Source of the DNA: an uncultured Acidimicrobiales bacterium
GTDB taxonomy: Bacteria; Actinomycetota; Acidimicrobiia; Acidimicrobiales; SZUA-35
Assembly (NCBI GenBank): GCA_937976305.1
Contig: CALJSB010000053.1
Location: 1 to 64,000 of the forward strand
Length of the DNA stretch: 64,000 bases
Reading direction: 5' to 3'
Below, in pieces: positions 1-8,867 of the stretch (within the stretch, counting starts at the first letter, position 1; each line of letters starts with the position of its first letter). The notes below the pieces were generated by a model. The model had not been told where the DNA came from. It searched no databases and worked only from the letters and a program-made list of their open reading frames with translations. A program made the translations under genes and the position numbers.

Positions 1-1
1 C

Positions 2-79
2 TGGAACCAGGAAGGTGGCATCATCGACCTTTCCGGTCAGTCACCAAACTGCCCATGGGTTGCTGGCGAGGGTTGCTGA
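2..79 (+). CDS. C-terminal tail of a probable branched-chain amino-acid ABC substrate-binding protein (partial)
   Basis: An open frame enters the window at base 2 and stops with TGA at 77-79, giving the last 25 residues (WNQEGGIIDLSG..., ending AGEGC). The tail alone does not identify the family. It lies directly before livH and livM on the same strand, where a periplasmic-binding-protein gene (livK type) is usual, so it is probably the ligand-binding component of the same importer. The rest of the gene is outside the window. Confidence 0.5.
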   Translation, partial: WNQEGGIIDLSGQSPNCPWVAGEGC

Positions 80-139
80 GCCAACACGTCAACATGATGA
101 TGTGGGCAACTGAGATTGCCTGCACCTAAGAACAATTGC

Positions 140-183
140 GACGGTGCTGGGAGCAACGGCTTCCAGCACCGTCGTCGTTTTCG
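140..183 (+). terminator. Hairpin with weak T-tract between binding-protein gene and livH
   Basis: A perfect 11-bp stem pairs 140-150 (gacggtgctgg) with 163-173 across a 12-nt loop, followed by a short T-rich run (gtcgtttt). It sits between the binding-protein stop (79) and livH (205). It could be a partial terminator that keeps binding-protein mRNA in excess of permease mRNA, as is common in ABC import operons. Confidence 0.6.
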
Positions 184-204
184 GCCAAACCCCCTGACTG
201 ACTG

Positions 205-1158
205 ATGGAACTCCTTCTTCAACGCCTCTTCGACGGCCTCTTCAACGGAGCGATCTATGCATCGCTGGCCCTCGCCATCGTCACGATCTATCGCTCGACC
301 GGTTTGCTCAACTTCGCTCAGGCCGAGCTGGCGACCTTCAGCGCCTACGTCGGGCTCGTGTTCGCTGGCGGTTCGGTTGGCGCCACCTTTGGCGGCGCCT
401 TACCCGGCACCGGACTCATCGATGAGTTCCCCGGCTACCCCTACCCAGTGCCTGTCGCCGTACTCGTCGCAATGGTCTTTGGCATGGTCGCCGGCGCGCT
501 GATCGAAGCGATCATCTTTCGCGGTCTCGAACGGGGCTCTGCGTTGTCCCTGGTCAACGTGACCATCGGCCTCCTGATCATCGTGAGCGGCATGACAACA
601 CAGTTCTTTGGGTCGGGGGCCCGGATCTTTCCCGAGCTCTTCCCCTCTGGTATCGATGACTTCGTGAGCATCGGTGGAGCTCGTCTCCGCTACACGACCA
701 TCGGATCGTGGGCGACGCTGCTGGTTGTACTCGGTCTGCTTGTTGCCTTCATGAACCGAACCAAGGCGGGCTTGGCGTTCCGGGCCATCACGAGCAATCG
801 TCAATCAGCGAGATTGGTCGGTGTGCCGGTCGGACGCACGCTGATGCTCGGGTGGGCCATCGCAGGCGGTTTGGGGGCATTGGCCGCATGCCTCACCGCC
901 GCCGTTGTCAGCTTCAGCCCCTTCACGATGCTCGGTGCGCTCATCTACGCCCTTGCTGCCGCAACCCTTGGAGGCCTCGACAGCCCAAAGGGGGCTGTGG
1001 TTGGCGGGCTGATCGTGGCTCAGGCGCAGACAATGATCCCCGCCTATCTCGGACTTCCGACTGAGTTGGCGGTGATCGCAGCGGTCGCCGTGCTCGTGAC
1101 GGTCCTGCTGTTTCGTCCGTCTGGGCTCTTCGGAACACCGCGGGTCGAACGGGTATGA
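205..1158 (+). CDS. livH: Branched-chain amino-acid ABC transporter permease, LivH type
   Basis: 317 residues, the usual size for the family. It is one of two membrane subunits of a HAAT-type importer for leucine/isoleucine/valine or related ligands. The N-terminus (LFDGLFNGAIYASLALA, then TGLLNFAQAELATF) matches the conserved LivH start, and the C-terminal third holds the AATLGGLDSPKGAVVGG loop that contacts the ATPase. About eight hydrophobic segments are visible. The ATG at 205 is the first start in frame; no clear Shine-Dalgarno precedes it. The stop overlaps the livM start (ATGA). The ATPase genes livG and livF are not in the window, and the true substrate cannot be read from sequence. 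Confidence 0.93.
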   Translation: MELLLQRLFDGLFNGAIYASLALAIVTIYRSTGLLNFAQAELATFSAYVGLVFAGGSVGATFGGALPGTGLIDEFPGYPYPVPVAVLVAMVFGMVAGALIEAIIFRGLERGSALSLVNVTIGLLIIVSGMTTQFFGSGARIFPELFPSGIDDFVSIGGARLRYTTIGSWATLLVVLGLLVAFMNRTKAGLAFRAITSNRQSARLVGVPVGRTLMLGWAIAGGLGALAACLTAAVVSFSPFTMLGALIYALAAATLGGLDSPKGAVVGGLIVAQAQTMIPAYLGLPTELAVIAAVAVLVTVLLFRPSGLFGTPRVERV

Positions 1159-2171
1159 CACCAGCACCACCTCGGCCCAAAGCGTCGAGTGCCAACCTTG
1201 GGGCAGCAGGGTCACTCGGCTGGCTCAAGTGGGCCGTGCCCGTGTTCCTCGCGGTTTTTCCCCTGATCGCAAGCGATCTCGTCCTGCGACGATTCTCACA
1301 GACGCTTGTGCTTGTGCTTGCAGTGCTCGGCGTAAACCTCGCCACTGGGTATACGGGCCTGATTTCGCTCGGGCACGGTGTCTTTGTTGGCATCGGAGCG
1401 TTCGGCATGGCCAATTTCCTCGACGAGATGAATCTCAACTTCTTTCTTGCCCTGCCCCTCGCCACCTTGCTTGCCGGCGTTGGCGGCCTCATCCTCGGCC
1501 TTCCAGCCTTGCGCATTCGCGGGATCTACTTGGCCCTCATCACCTTCGGGTTCGCGCTGGCCTTTGGACCGGTTGCTCGACGGCTGGGCTCGATCACCGG
1601 CGGCCCCTCGGGCCGACCGATCAACCGTAATGTCGATCCGCCGGCCTTCCTTGGCCTTCCGGAGGAGTGGTTCCCCGAATACCGGTACCTCGTGAGCCTC
1701 ATCGTTGTTGCCCTCTGGTTTGTGTTGGCGAGAAACCTCGTTGACAGCCGCATTGGGCGGGCCACACGAGCCACGCGCGACGACCAGACGGCGGCAGTTG
1801 TCTTTGGTGTGAACCCGACCGTCATCAAGTCGGGCGTCTTCAGCATCTCCGCGGCCATGGCGGGTACGGCGGGAGCGCTCCAGGCCTGGCTCTTCCCGTT
1901 TGTGAGCCATGCCGACTTCGACGTGTTCCTCTCGCTTCGCCTCTATGCCGCAGCTGTGTTGGGTGGATTGGGCAGCATTGCCGGCGCGATCTACGGCGTT
2001 GTTGCCCTGATTGTGATTCCCGCAATCAACAGTGTTCTCGGCGTCATTGGAAGTGATGCGATTGTCTTTGGGTTAGGACTCATTGTGCTGACCTACTTCG
2101 CCCCAAATGGAATTGCCGGCGTTGTGGACCGCCGCCGTGCAGATCGAGACGCAAAGCAGCTCGAGGCATGA
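1155..2171 (+). CDS. livM: Branched-chain amino-acid ABC transporter permease, LivM type
   Basis: 338 residues; second permease of the same importer. Conserved LivM segments are present: NLATGYTGLISLGHGVFVGI near residues 55-75, ALRIRGIYLALITFGFA in the middle, and a C-terminal LGGLGSIAGAIYG loop for ATPase contact. Several transmembrane helices are visible and a short soluble tail closes the protein. It starts within the livH stop (ATGA overlap), and its own stop overlaps the next gene in the same way, so the three genes are translationally coupled. The livG/livF ATPases normally found next to it are missing here and must lie elsewhere, possibly upstream of the window. Confidence 0.93.
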   Translation: MTPAPPRPKASSANLGAAGSLGWLKWAVPVFLAVFPLIASDLVLRRFSQTLVLVLAVLGVNLATGYTGLISLGHGVFVGIGAFGMANFLDEMNLNFFLALPLATLLAGVGGLILGLPALRIRGIYLALITFGFALAFGPVARRLGSITGGPSGRPINRNVDPPAFLGLPEEWFPEYRYLVSLIVVALWFVLARNLVDSRIGRATRATRDDQTAAVVFGVNPTVIKSGVFSISAAMAGTAGALQAWLFPFVSHADFDVFLSLRLYAAAVLGGLGSIAGAIYGVVALIVIPAINSVLGVIGSDAIVFGLGLIVLTYFAPNGIAGVVDRRRADRDAKQLEA

Positions 2172-3631
2172 GCCGCCGTCTGGCAGCTGGAGCCGTCGCC
2201 CTGGCCCTCGTCGCAGCATCGTGCACCTCCCAATCGGGCGACGGTGACGATGTCGCTGGCACCGACAGTCCGAGCACAGAGAACGCGGAAACGGCCACCC
2301 CCGTTTCGACAACGGAAGCACCGCAGCCAGACCTTGGCCCCGGCATCAGCGATGCCGAGTTGACCGAACTGGAAGAGGGCATCGACACCTACCTCGAAGA
2401 GCGGGGCACGAACCAAGCCATTGCCTTTGTCGAGCTGATGCAGAAGTCAGGCGACACCAGTTACGCGCCGTATCTCGTCGATTTGCTGCGGCTAGGCAAC
2501 TCGGGCCCGCTTGTGGACCCGCTCGGCGAGGCCCTCCGCAGTTTCACTGGGATCGAGCCGCAGGGTGATGCCACTCGCGACTTCGTTTCCTACGGATCGT
2601 GGCTCCAAGGAGCCAACATCGAGCCTGCTGAGGGCTACCGCGAGTTCAAGCTGGCCCTCTACGAACGCCCAGATGAAGAGTTCGTTGCTCTGCTCGACAG
2701 TGTTGAAAGCGATGCCGAACTTGCTCTGATCCATTGGGGCGGAGCCCCGAGAGGTGGCATTCCCGAGCTGAACGATCAGGAGCGGATTCCCGTCGCCGAG
2801 GCCGACTGGATGACGCCGGACGAGCTGATTCTCGGTGTCGAGATCGACGGTGTTGCGGTTGCCTACCCGCTTCGGATTTTGGCCCGCCACGAGTTGGCAA
2901 ACGACACCGTGGCGGGCATCCCAATCTCGGTGGTGTATTGCACGCTGTGTCAGTCGGGCCTCACCTTTGATCGTCGCGTCGAGGGCCAGGTGATCGACTT
3001 CCAGACCAGTGGTCTGTTGGCGAACTCGAACAAGATCATGGTGGATGTGCAGACCGACACCCTCTGGCGGCACTTGGAAGGCGTTGGCTTTGCTGGCGAG
3101 CACGATGGTTTCGAGCTCGAGCAATATCCAACGATCACAACGACATGGGCTGATTGGATCGAAGAGCACCCGAGCAGCGAGACGCTCACCTTCCCCGCTC
3201 CGATCTTCTTCGACGATCCAGAACGTCCGCCGATTGCCTACGACTACAGCCCCGGAGCGGCGTATGCGAACTACTACGACAATCCAGATGTGTGGTTCCC
3301 GATCTTGGACACCCCCGAGACGTTCGAGCTGAAAACACCGGTACTCGGCATCGACGGAGGTACCGCAGCACTGGCTCTCGAGATCGATGCGGTCGCAGGT
3401 GGGCCGAGTCTCTGGTTCGACGTCGGCGATCTGAGGATTGTTGTGATCCCGACTGCCGCCGGTGCACGGGTCTACGACGCTTCCGGACTTGATCTACCAG
3501 GCAACTCAGGCGACGAACTCGAACCGGGCGACGTCGATGTTGAGGCGCTGCCCCAGATCGCTGCCGAGCAGTCATTTTGGTTCGCCTGGTTCTCGAATCA
3601 CCCAGAGACGGCCACCTGGCCCGCCGAATAG
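2168..3631 (+). CDS. DUF3179-domain lipoprotein
   Basis: 487 residues. The N-terminus is a lipoprotein signal with the lipobox cysteine near residue 19 (LVAASC), followed by a Ser/Thr/Asp-rich linker to about residue 60, so the protein should be anchored outside the membrane. The C-terminal half matches DUF3179: YPLRILARHELAND, then VVYCTLCQSGLTF and later LWRHLEG. The CTLC motif is typical of the family, whose biochemical role is unknown to me. It overlaps livM by ATGA and so appears to ride on the transport operon. A role as accessory to transport is only a guess from position. A terminator-like hairpin follows. Confidence 0.85.
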   Translation: MSRRLAAGAVALALVAASCTSQSGDGDDVAGTDSPSTENAETATPVSTTEAPQPDLGPGISDAELTELEEGIDTYLEERGTNQAIAFVELMQKSGDTSYAPYLVDLLRLGNSGPLVDPLGEALRSFTGIEPQGDATRDFVSYGSWLQGANIEPAEGYREFKLALYERPDEEFVALLDSVESDAELALIHWGGAPRGGIPELNDQERIPVAEADWMTPDELILGVEIDGVAVAYPLRILARHELANDTVAGIPISVVYCTLCQSGLTFDRRVEGQVIDFQTSGLLANSNKIMVDVQTDTLWRHLEGVGFAGEHDGFELEQYPTITTTWADWIEEHPSSETLTFPAPIFFDDPERPPIAYDYSPGAAYANYYDNPDVWFPILDTPETFELKTPVLGIDGGTAALALEIDAVAGGPSLWFDVGDLRIVVIPTAAGARVYDASGLDLPGNSGDELEPGDVDVEALPQIAAEQSFWFAWFSNHPETATWPAE

Positions 3632-3656
3632 GCGAGGCAAAGCGTCACAGAGGGTC

Positions 3657-3683
3657 AACGTGCTGCTCAAGGGCACGTTTTTT
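3657..3683 (+). terminator. Intrinsic terminator after the DUF3179 gene
   Basis: A 7-bp stem (aacgtgc 3657-3663 with gcacgtt 3673-3679, 9-nt loop) runs straight into six T residues (3678-3683). It lies 26 bases past the DUF3179 stop and just before the next start, so it probably ends the liv operon transcript. Confidence 0.65.
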
Positions 3684-3700
3684 GGCGTCGATACACCGGT

Positions 3701-6220
3701 GTGTTTCTGAAGCGGCTCTACCGGTTGTTGCCGGCGCTGGTGATGGCTCTTGGCCTCACGTTGACGGTGCAGTTTGGCGCGGGTCTGGCGTCTGAACTGT
3801 CGATCCGCAACGAAGCGGCTCTCGAAGAACAAATCGATCGGCTCAGTGTTCAGGTCGATACTCGAGCAGAAGCTGTGCGCCGTGAGTCCGCTCGAATTGA
3901 GAGTCTGTTGCATGCTGCTCTCGACCTGGATGGAACAGGTGCGACGCTCGAGGATGTGGTGGAGGGTGCGGACGCCTTTGCGGGCAACGGGGTGGTTCGT
4001 GCTGTTTCGGTGACCACATTTGACGGAACCGACGTCGTGCTGCCGAACGGAGCGCTGGCAACCGAGATGATTCCGGGGTCGCTGCAGGGGCTCACGGTGA
4101 CCAACGAAGGACGCTGGGTTGGTACCGTGAGCTATCGGCTCTTCAGCGAGTCTGAAGCCGGGCGCTCGGCAGCAGCAGTGGTTGATGTCGCTGCAATTGT
4201 CGGGAGTCTTCCTCTCTCAGAGGGGTACGAGCTGTGGATCGAGCAGTTCCCCGGACAACCCGAGACCGACGCCCATTCGTCGAGCATGGTTGCCGTTGGC
4301 GAGGATGTGTATCGCGACGCCAACGATGGACTCACGACGAGTCGTTCGGTTGAGTTGCTCGGCGAACAAGCCCAGCTCGTGCTGTCGACTCCGTCCGGGG
4401 TGGCCAGCCCGCTCACGTCGCGGGAGCTGCCGCTCACCGTGCTGGCCGGCGGTCTATCGACGCTCGTCGCGACGATTGCTGCCTGGCTCCTCGTTCGTCG
4501 CATTGATCGTCTCTACCACGAGCGAGACAGCTTTGCGTCGGCTCGGGAAGCTGCCATCGATCGCTTCTCCGCCAGTTTCAACAACGCCCCGATGGGTGTG
4601 GCCGAGGTGGACGAGGGGGGCGAGATCATCATGGTGAACCCGCGTTTCGCCAGCAAACTAGGCTATCTGCCAGAGGAGATGGCGGGGATGGGCTTCCTCG
4701 ATCTGATCGACGGTCAAGATCGCCTCGCCACCTCTTCCGGCATGCAAGCAGTGCGCAAGGGCGGCGAAAACAGCCGGTCTGAGCGGCGCTATCGCACGAT
4801 GACGGCAAGTGCTGTTTGGATGCGAGAATCGATGAGCACCATCGATGGCGGCGACGGCACCACACATCTGCTTGTGCAGGTAGAGGACATCAGCGACGAG
4901 CGCCGCACTCGATCCGAGCTTCGCCGCAAAGCCCTCTACGACGAACTCACGGGCCTTCCCAACCGCGCTCACCTCATCAACCAACTCCGCCTTGCCATCG
5001 ACAACTCCGCTGAGACCGGCGATCACGTTGCGGTGATGTTCGTGGACCTCAACAAGTTCAAGATGGTGAACGACACCCATGGCCATGAGGCAGGCGACCA
5101 GATGCTGATTGAGGTCGCGGAACGGCTTCGAGGAGCATGCCGATCTGGCGACACCGTTGCCCGCTTCGGCGGTGATGAGTTCGTTGTGGTGTGTAGCGGC
5201 CTGGTGGGCAACGATGAGGCTCGAAAGGCGGCCCAGCGCTACCACGAGGCGATCAACCAACCGGCAGTCATCGCGAACGTCGAAATGGACATCTCGGCCT
5301 CGATCGGCTTCGTGGTTGCCGAAGGTGATGTGGACCCTGATTCGTTGCTGCGCAATGCCGACAAGGCCATGTATCAGGCCAAACTGGCCGACGAGGCGGG
5401 TGTCGTCGAGTTCGACTACTCGATGCGAGCAGCCTCTGTCGACCGCGTGTCACAAGAGGTGGCGTTGCGCCAAGCGGTCGAGCTCGACGAACTCCAGCTG
5501 TATTACCAACCCATCGTCGATGGCGTGACGTCCGAAATCGTTGGGGTCGAGGCACTCGTGAGGTGGGACCACCCGAGAGATGGCCTCATCCCCCCGGGAG
5601 AGTTCTTGCCGCTGGCCAGCGAGCTCGGCATCATGCCGGAGATCGACAGATGGGCACTGCGCACCGGCGTCCGCACCCTGGCCGAGTGGTCACGACAAAG
5701 TGAAGCAGCGGGGAAGTGGTTCCTCAGTGTCAACACCGTCAGCGCTCACTACAGCGAGCCTGGTTTCGCTGATTGGGTGGCCGATCTGCTGACCGAAGCA
5801 CGGCTCGAGCCGCGGCGACTGGTGCTCGAGCGAGCTGAGAGTCTTGTCTATGACGACGGTGCCTCGGCGACATCGAGTATCCGCCAGCTGCGTTCCCGCG
5901 GCGTCCGCATCTCGCTTGACCAGTTCGGTGTCGGCCGCACCGCCCTTGCTGACTTGGCGACACTGGAAGTCGACAGCCTCAAGATCGGACGTTCGTTCGT
6001 CCGTAACGCCACCCAGCGCGAAACTCATGTTCTCGCTGGCCTTGCCGCTATTGCTGAAGGCCTCGATATCGATCTGATTGTCGAGGGCATCGAGAGCCAA
6101 GCTGAACTCGACCTCGTGCTCAAGGCCGGCCTGCGGACCGTGCAGGGATTCCACTTCTCCCGGCCCGTGGACGGCGAGACGCTGGCTCAGTCACGCAGTC
6201 TCGGCGCCGTCAACGCGTAG
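3701..6220 (+). CDS. Membrane PAS-GGDEF-EAL c-di-GMP signalling protein with altered EAL site
   Basis: 839 residues, GTG start. A transmembrane helix near residues 8-28 and a second near 250-272 bracket an extracytoplasmic sensor resembling a CHASE-type domain. A PAS domain follows (about 285-400). The GGDEF domain (about 410-570) has an intact ARFGGDEF active site and an RSGD product-inhibition site five residues before it, so diguanylate cyclase activity is expected. The EAL domain (about 580-830) keeps VEALVRW, the SVN asparagine, LERAES, the SLKI lysine and IVEGIES. The metal-binding DDFG motif reads DQFG, so the second aspartate is lost and phosphodiesterase activity may be weak or absent. 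It is a single-gene unit between terminator-like hairpins. Confidence 0.9.
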   Translation: MFLKRLYRLLPALVMALGLTLTVQFGAGLASELSIRNEAALEEQIDRLSVQVDTRAEAVRRESARIESLLHAALDLDGTGATLEDVVEGADAFAGNGVVRAVSVTTFDGTDVVLPNGALATEMIPGSLQGLTVTNEGRWVGTVSYRLFSESEAGRSAAAVVDVAAIVGSLPLSEGYELWIEQFPGQPETDAHSSSMVAVGEDVYRDANDGLTTSRSVELLGEQAQLVLSTPSGVASPLTSRELPLTVLAGGLSTLVATIAAWLLVRRIDRLYHERDSFASAREAAIDRFSASFNNAPMGVAEVDEGGEIIMVNPRFASKLGYLPEEMAGMGFLDLIDGQDRLATSSGMQAVRKGGENSRSERRYRTMTASAVWMRESMSTIDGGDGTTHLLVQVEDISDERRTRSELRRKALYDELTGLPNRAHLINQLRLAIDNSAETGDHVAVMFVDLNKFKMVNDTHGHEAGDQMLIEVAERLRGACRSGDTVARFGGDEFVVVCSGLVGNDEARKAAQRYHEAINQPAVIANVEMDISASIGFVVAEGDVDPDSLLRNADKAMYQAKLADEAGVVEFDYSMRAASVDRVSQEVALRQAVELDELQLYYQPIVDGVTSEIVGVEALVRWDHPRDGLIPPGEFLPLASELGIMPEIDRWALRTGVRTLAEWSRQSEAAGKWFLSVNTVSAHYSEPGFADWVADLLTEARLEPRRLVLERAESLVYDDGASATSSIRQLRSRGVRISLDQFGVGRTALADLATLEVDSLKIGRSFVRNATQRETHVLAGLAAIAEGLDIDLIVEGIESQAELDLVLKAGLRTVQGFHFSRPVDGETLAQSRSLGAVNA

Positions 6221-6222
6221 AG

Positions 6223-6245
6223 CACCGCTTCGCTTGAGTGCGGTG
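6223..6245. terminator. Short hairpin between convergent genes
   Basis: A 6-bp stem (caccgc 6223-6228 with gcggtg 6240-6245) lies in the 28-base space between the convergent stops at 6220 and 6249. There is no real T-tract, so termination in either direction is only a possibility. Confidence 0.3.
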
Positions 6246-6248
6246 GTG

Positions 6249-7028
6249 TTAGAGGATCTGGCTGAGGAACAGCTTTGTGCGGTCTTCGGTGGGGTTGGTG
6301 AAGAAGTGCTCGGGAGTGCCGACCTCGACGATCTCGCCTGACTCCATGAAGATGATGCGATCGGCGACCTCACGGGCAAAGCCCATCTCGTGGGTCACCA
6401 CGATCATCGTCATACCGCTTCTGGCGAGATCCTTCATGACGTCGAGGACCTCCTTGATCATTTCGGGGTCGAGGGCTGACGTCGGCTCGTCGAACAGCAT
6501 CACACGGGGCTCCATGGCGAGCGATCGTGCGATCGCCACACGCTGCTGCTGACCACCGGAAAGCTGGCCCGGGTACTTCTCGGCCTGCTCGGGGATGCCC
6601 ATCTGGGTCAGCAGCTCCATGGCCTTGTCCTCGGCTTGATCCTTGGGCTGCTTCTTGACCCACTTCGGGGCCAGGGTGACGTTGTCTCGAACCGTGAGGT
6701 GGGGGAACAGATTGAACTGCTGAAAGACCATGCCGACTTCGGAACGGATCTTCTCGATGTTGCGAACGTCGTTCGTGAGTTCGACGCCATCGACCACGAT
6801 CGAGCCGCCTTGGTGTTGTTCGAGGCGGTTGATGCAGCGGATCCAGGTGGACTTGCCCGAACCAGAGGGGCCGAGCACCACGACAACCTCTTGCTCCTTC
6901 ACCGTTGCGGTGACCCCTTTGAGCGCTTGGAAGTCGCCGTACCACTTGTCGACGCCCGTGCAGACGATCATGTCGTCGCGGGAAGCGAGCTCCTCGGAGA
7001 CCGCTGTGGTTGCATCTGAGATACTCAT
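6249..7028 (-). CDS. aapP: Polar amino-acid ABC transporter ATP-binding protein
   Basis: 259 residues. All ATPase motifs of the PAAT import family are present: Walker [10 protein letters not shown] (about 54-62), Q-loop [14 protein letters not shown], signature LSGGQQQR, Walker [15 protein letters not shown] and the switch histidine in VVTHEMGFA. It energises the importer encoded upstream on the same strand. The ATG at 7028 overlaps the stop of the preceding permease (ATGA), so it is the last gene of the aapJ-Q-M-P order. About 24 residues precede the first ABC strand, slightly longer than usual. Substrate class (acidic, neutral or general L-amino acids) cannot be settled from the ATPase. Confidence 0.93.
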   Translation of the reverse strand: MSISDATTAVSEELASRDDMIVCTGVDKWYGDFQALKGVTATVKEQEVVVVLGPSGSGKSTWIRCINRLEQHQGGSIVVDGVELTNDVRNIEKIRSEVGMVFQQFNLFPHLTVRDNVTLAPKWVKKQPKDQAEDKAMELLTQMGIPEQAEKYPGQLSGGQQQRVAIARSLAMEPRVMLFDEPTSALDPEMIKEVLDVMKDLARSGMTMIVVTHEMGFAREVADRIIFMESGEIVEVGTPEHFFTNPTEDRTKLFLSQIL

Positions 7029-8866
7029 CGTTCACCGACTCCAAGTCGTCGCTCGAGTTTTTGACTGTATTTCGACATGGAGAACGCACCCACCCAGTAG
7101 ATGAATGAGATCAGAATGAGGTTCTCCATCTGCACGCCGAGGAATTCCGACTGGGCCGGAATGATCGCGTTGGCGATGCGGGTCAGGTCGTTGAGACCGA
7201 CGATCGCAACCAGCGAGGTTTCTTTGTAGGTGGCGATGGCCTGGCCGACCAATGGTGGGATCGACACCCGCAACGCCTGGGGGAGCACGATGAAGCCGGT
7301 CCGTTGGGAGCCGGTGAGACCAAGGGCGTCCGCCGCCTCGAATTGGCCTCGGCGGATGGACTGGAGCCCACCACGAACGTTCTCGGCGAGATACGCCGCA
7401 GAGAAGAGCGTGTAGCCAGTCACCACCGCAGCCGTCTCCGACACCGACATGCCGTTGGGGAGGAAGAGGTTCAGGACGACGCTGAAGAAGAAGAGAATCG
7501 TGATGAGCGGGACACCCCGGATCGCCTCGATGTACACCGTCGACAGCAAGCGGAAGATCGGAAGACGCGAGGTTCGGGCGAGGGCCAACATCACGCCCAG
7601 CGGGAACGACAACATGAGCGTCATCACCGACACGAACAAGGTGAGGGCATAGCCGCCAAGGAAGAAATCGCCTCGGAACTCGAGCGTCGACGCCGTGTTG
7701 ATCATCGTGGCGAAGTAGTGGAGGACCGCCATGAAGATGCCCCACCCGAAGACGAGTTGGAGGCGGGTCCTGCGATCGCCGGCAAAGTTGGCCGCCGCCA
7801 TGGCGAACAAGGCCAGAAACAGGAAGCTCAACCGAGCCTTCTGCAGCATCGGGTACCACCCGAAGAAGGCCGCCAACCAGTGGAAGGCCGCAAACAACAG
7901 CAGGCCGAAGCCCGCAAGCTTGCCGATCTCGCCCAGTCCGGGCTTGGAGAGGGCGTAGAGGAGCGCTCCACCGATCAGGATGAACCCCAGGGCCATCGGA
8001 ATGTCGGTCGAGATGACGTGGTCCCAGTCGAGTTCGGGATCGCGGAGGATGACCCACACGATGATGAGCGGCGACAGCACCCACAGTCCGATCAAGATCG
8101 GCTTGAACACCCGAGCCGCAGAGGCAGGCGCGAACCGCCCGGCGATGTAGGTCCCGATGAGGATGAACGCCATGACCAGCCATGGCCACCGGGTGGTGAA
8201 CGCGACGATCGAGTCGGGTTCGTTGGTGAGTACGCCGTCGCTGAAGGTGTAGTTGCCGTAGGGAACGACCCACAGGCTCGCCACGATCGCAGCGATGGCC
8301 CCGTAGATCAGATAGGGCGTGCGCACGAAGGTGCTCCGCCGCTTCTGGTCGCCGAGTCCGTACCAGAGAGCCAGGCCGATCGCTAGCGACACCGCCGAGG
8401 CGATGAACCACGTGGTCTTGCCGCCGGTGTCGAGCGGGGACAGGGCGATGGCGATGATGCCGAACGCTCCGGTGGACATGAACCAGGTCGAGATGCGCTT
8501 CATCGAGACGGCATCGCCGGCGTTCCAAATGCCGCTGCACAACCCGGTGAGGGCAGCCAGGAAACCGACTGACACCCAGATGCGGATGTACTGCGACTCG
8601 GGGTAGCCCTGGGTCATCAGTAGACGGAGGTTGGTTGCGGTGCCGTTCCAGCGTCGTTCCTCGGAGAACACGAAGTCGACGAAGAGATCGATGAAGAACA
8701 GGGCGATGGCGCCGAACACGACGGTGAGCACAGCGTTGAAGGGAGTCGAGAAGAGGTTCTTCTTGATCCATTCACCCGGTGGGAGGCTCGGCTCCTCCGG
8801 GGGAAGAGCGGCCGCCTGCGGCAGCACGCCGTCGTCGATGGTCAGTGAAGGTTGGGAGTTCTCCAT
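7025..8866 (-). CDS. aapM: Amino-acid ABC transporter permease, AapM-like, with enlarged membrane N-terminus
   Basis: 613 residues, well above the roughly 380-400 typical of AapM. The C-terminal 220 residues form a standard HisM/PAAT permease domain with the coupling loop [20 protein letters not shown]. Ahead of it are about 370 residues carrying many hydrophobic segments (for example [20 protein letters not shown] and [15 protein letters not shown]). These exceed the few extra helices of the normal family. A charged N-terminal stretch of about 30 residues precedes the first helix. It lies one base after the aapQ stop and overlaps aapP. The two permeases should pair as a heterodimer in the membrane. 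The role of the extra helices is unknown. Confidence 0.88.
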   Translation of the reverse strand: MENSQPSLTIDDGVLPQAAALPPEEPSLPPGEWIKKNLFSTPFNAVLTVVFGAIALFFIDLFVDFVFSEERRWNGTATNLRLLMTQGYPESQYIRIWVSVGFLAALTGLCSGIWNAGDAVSMKRISTWFMSTGAFGIIAIALSPLDTGGKTTWFIASAVSLAIGLALWYGLGDQKRRSTFVRTPYLIYGAIAAIVASLWVVPYGNYTFSDGVLTNEPDSIVAFTTRWPWLVMAFILIGTYIAGRFAPASAARVFKPILIGLWVLSPLIIVWVILRDPELDWDHVISTDIPMALGFILIGGALLYALSKPGLGEIGKLAGFGLLLFAAFHWLAAFFGWYPMLQKARLSFLFLALFAMAAANFAGDRRTRLQLVFGWGIFMAVLHYFATMINTASTLEFRGDFFLGGYALTLFVSVMTLMLSFPLGVMLALARTSRLPIFRLLSTVYIEAIRGVPLITILFFFSVVLNLFLPNGMSVSETAAVVTGYTLFSAAYLAENVRGGLQSIRRGQFEAADALGLTGSQRTGFIVLPQALRVSIPPLVGQAIATYKETSLVAIVGLNDLTRIANAIIPAQSEFLGVQMENLILISFIYWVGAFSMSKYSQKLERRLGVGER

Positions 8867-8867
8867 C

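Noticed and set aside
7304-8386. 360-codon open frame on the plus strand
   Set aside because: It is antisense to the aapM permease gene. The protein is Arg/Glu/Asp-rich and low in hydrophobic residues, as expected for the reverse of a GC-rich membrane gene.
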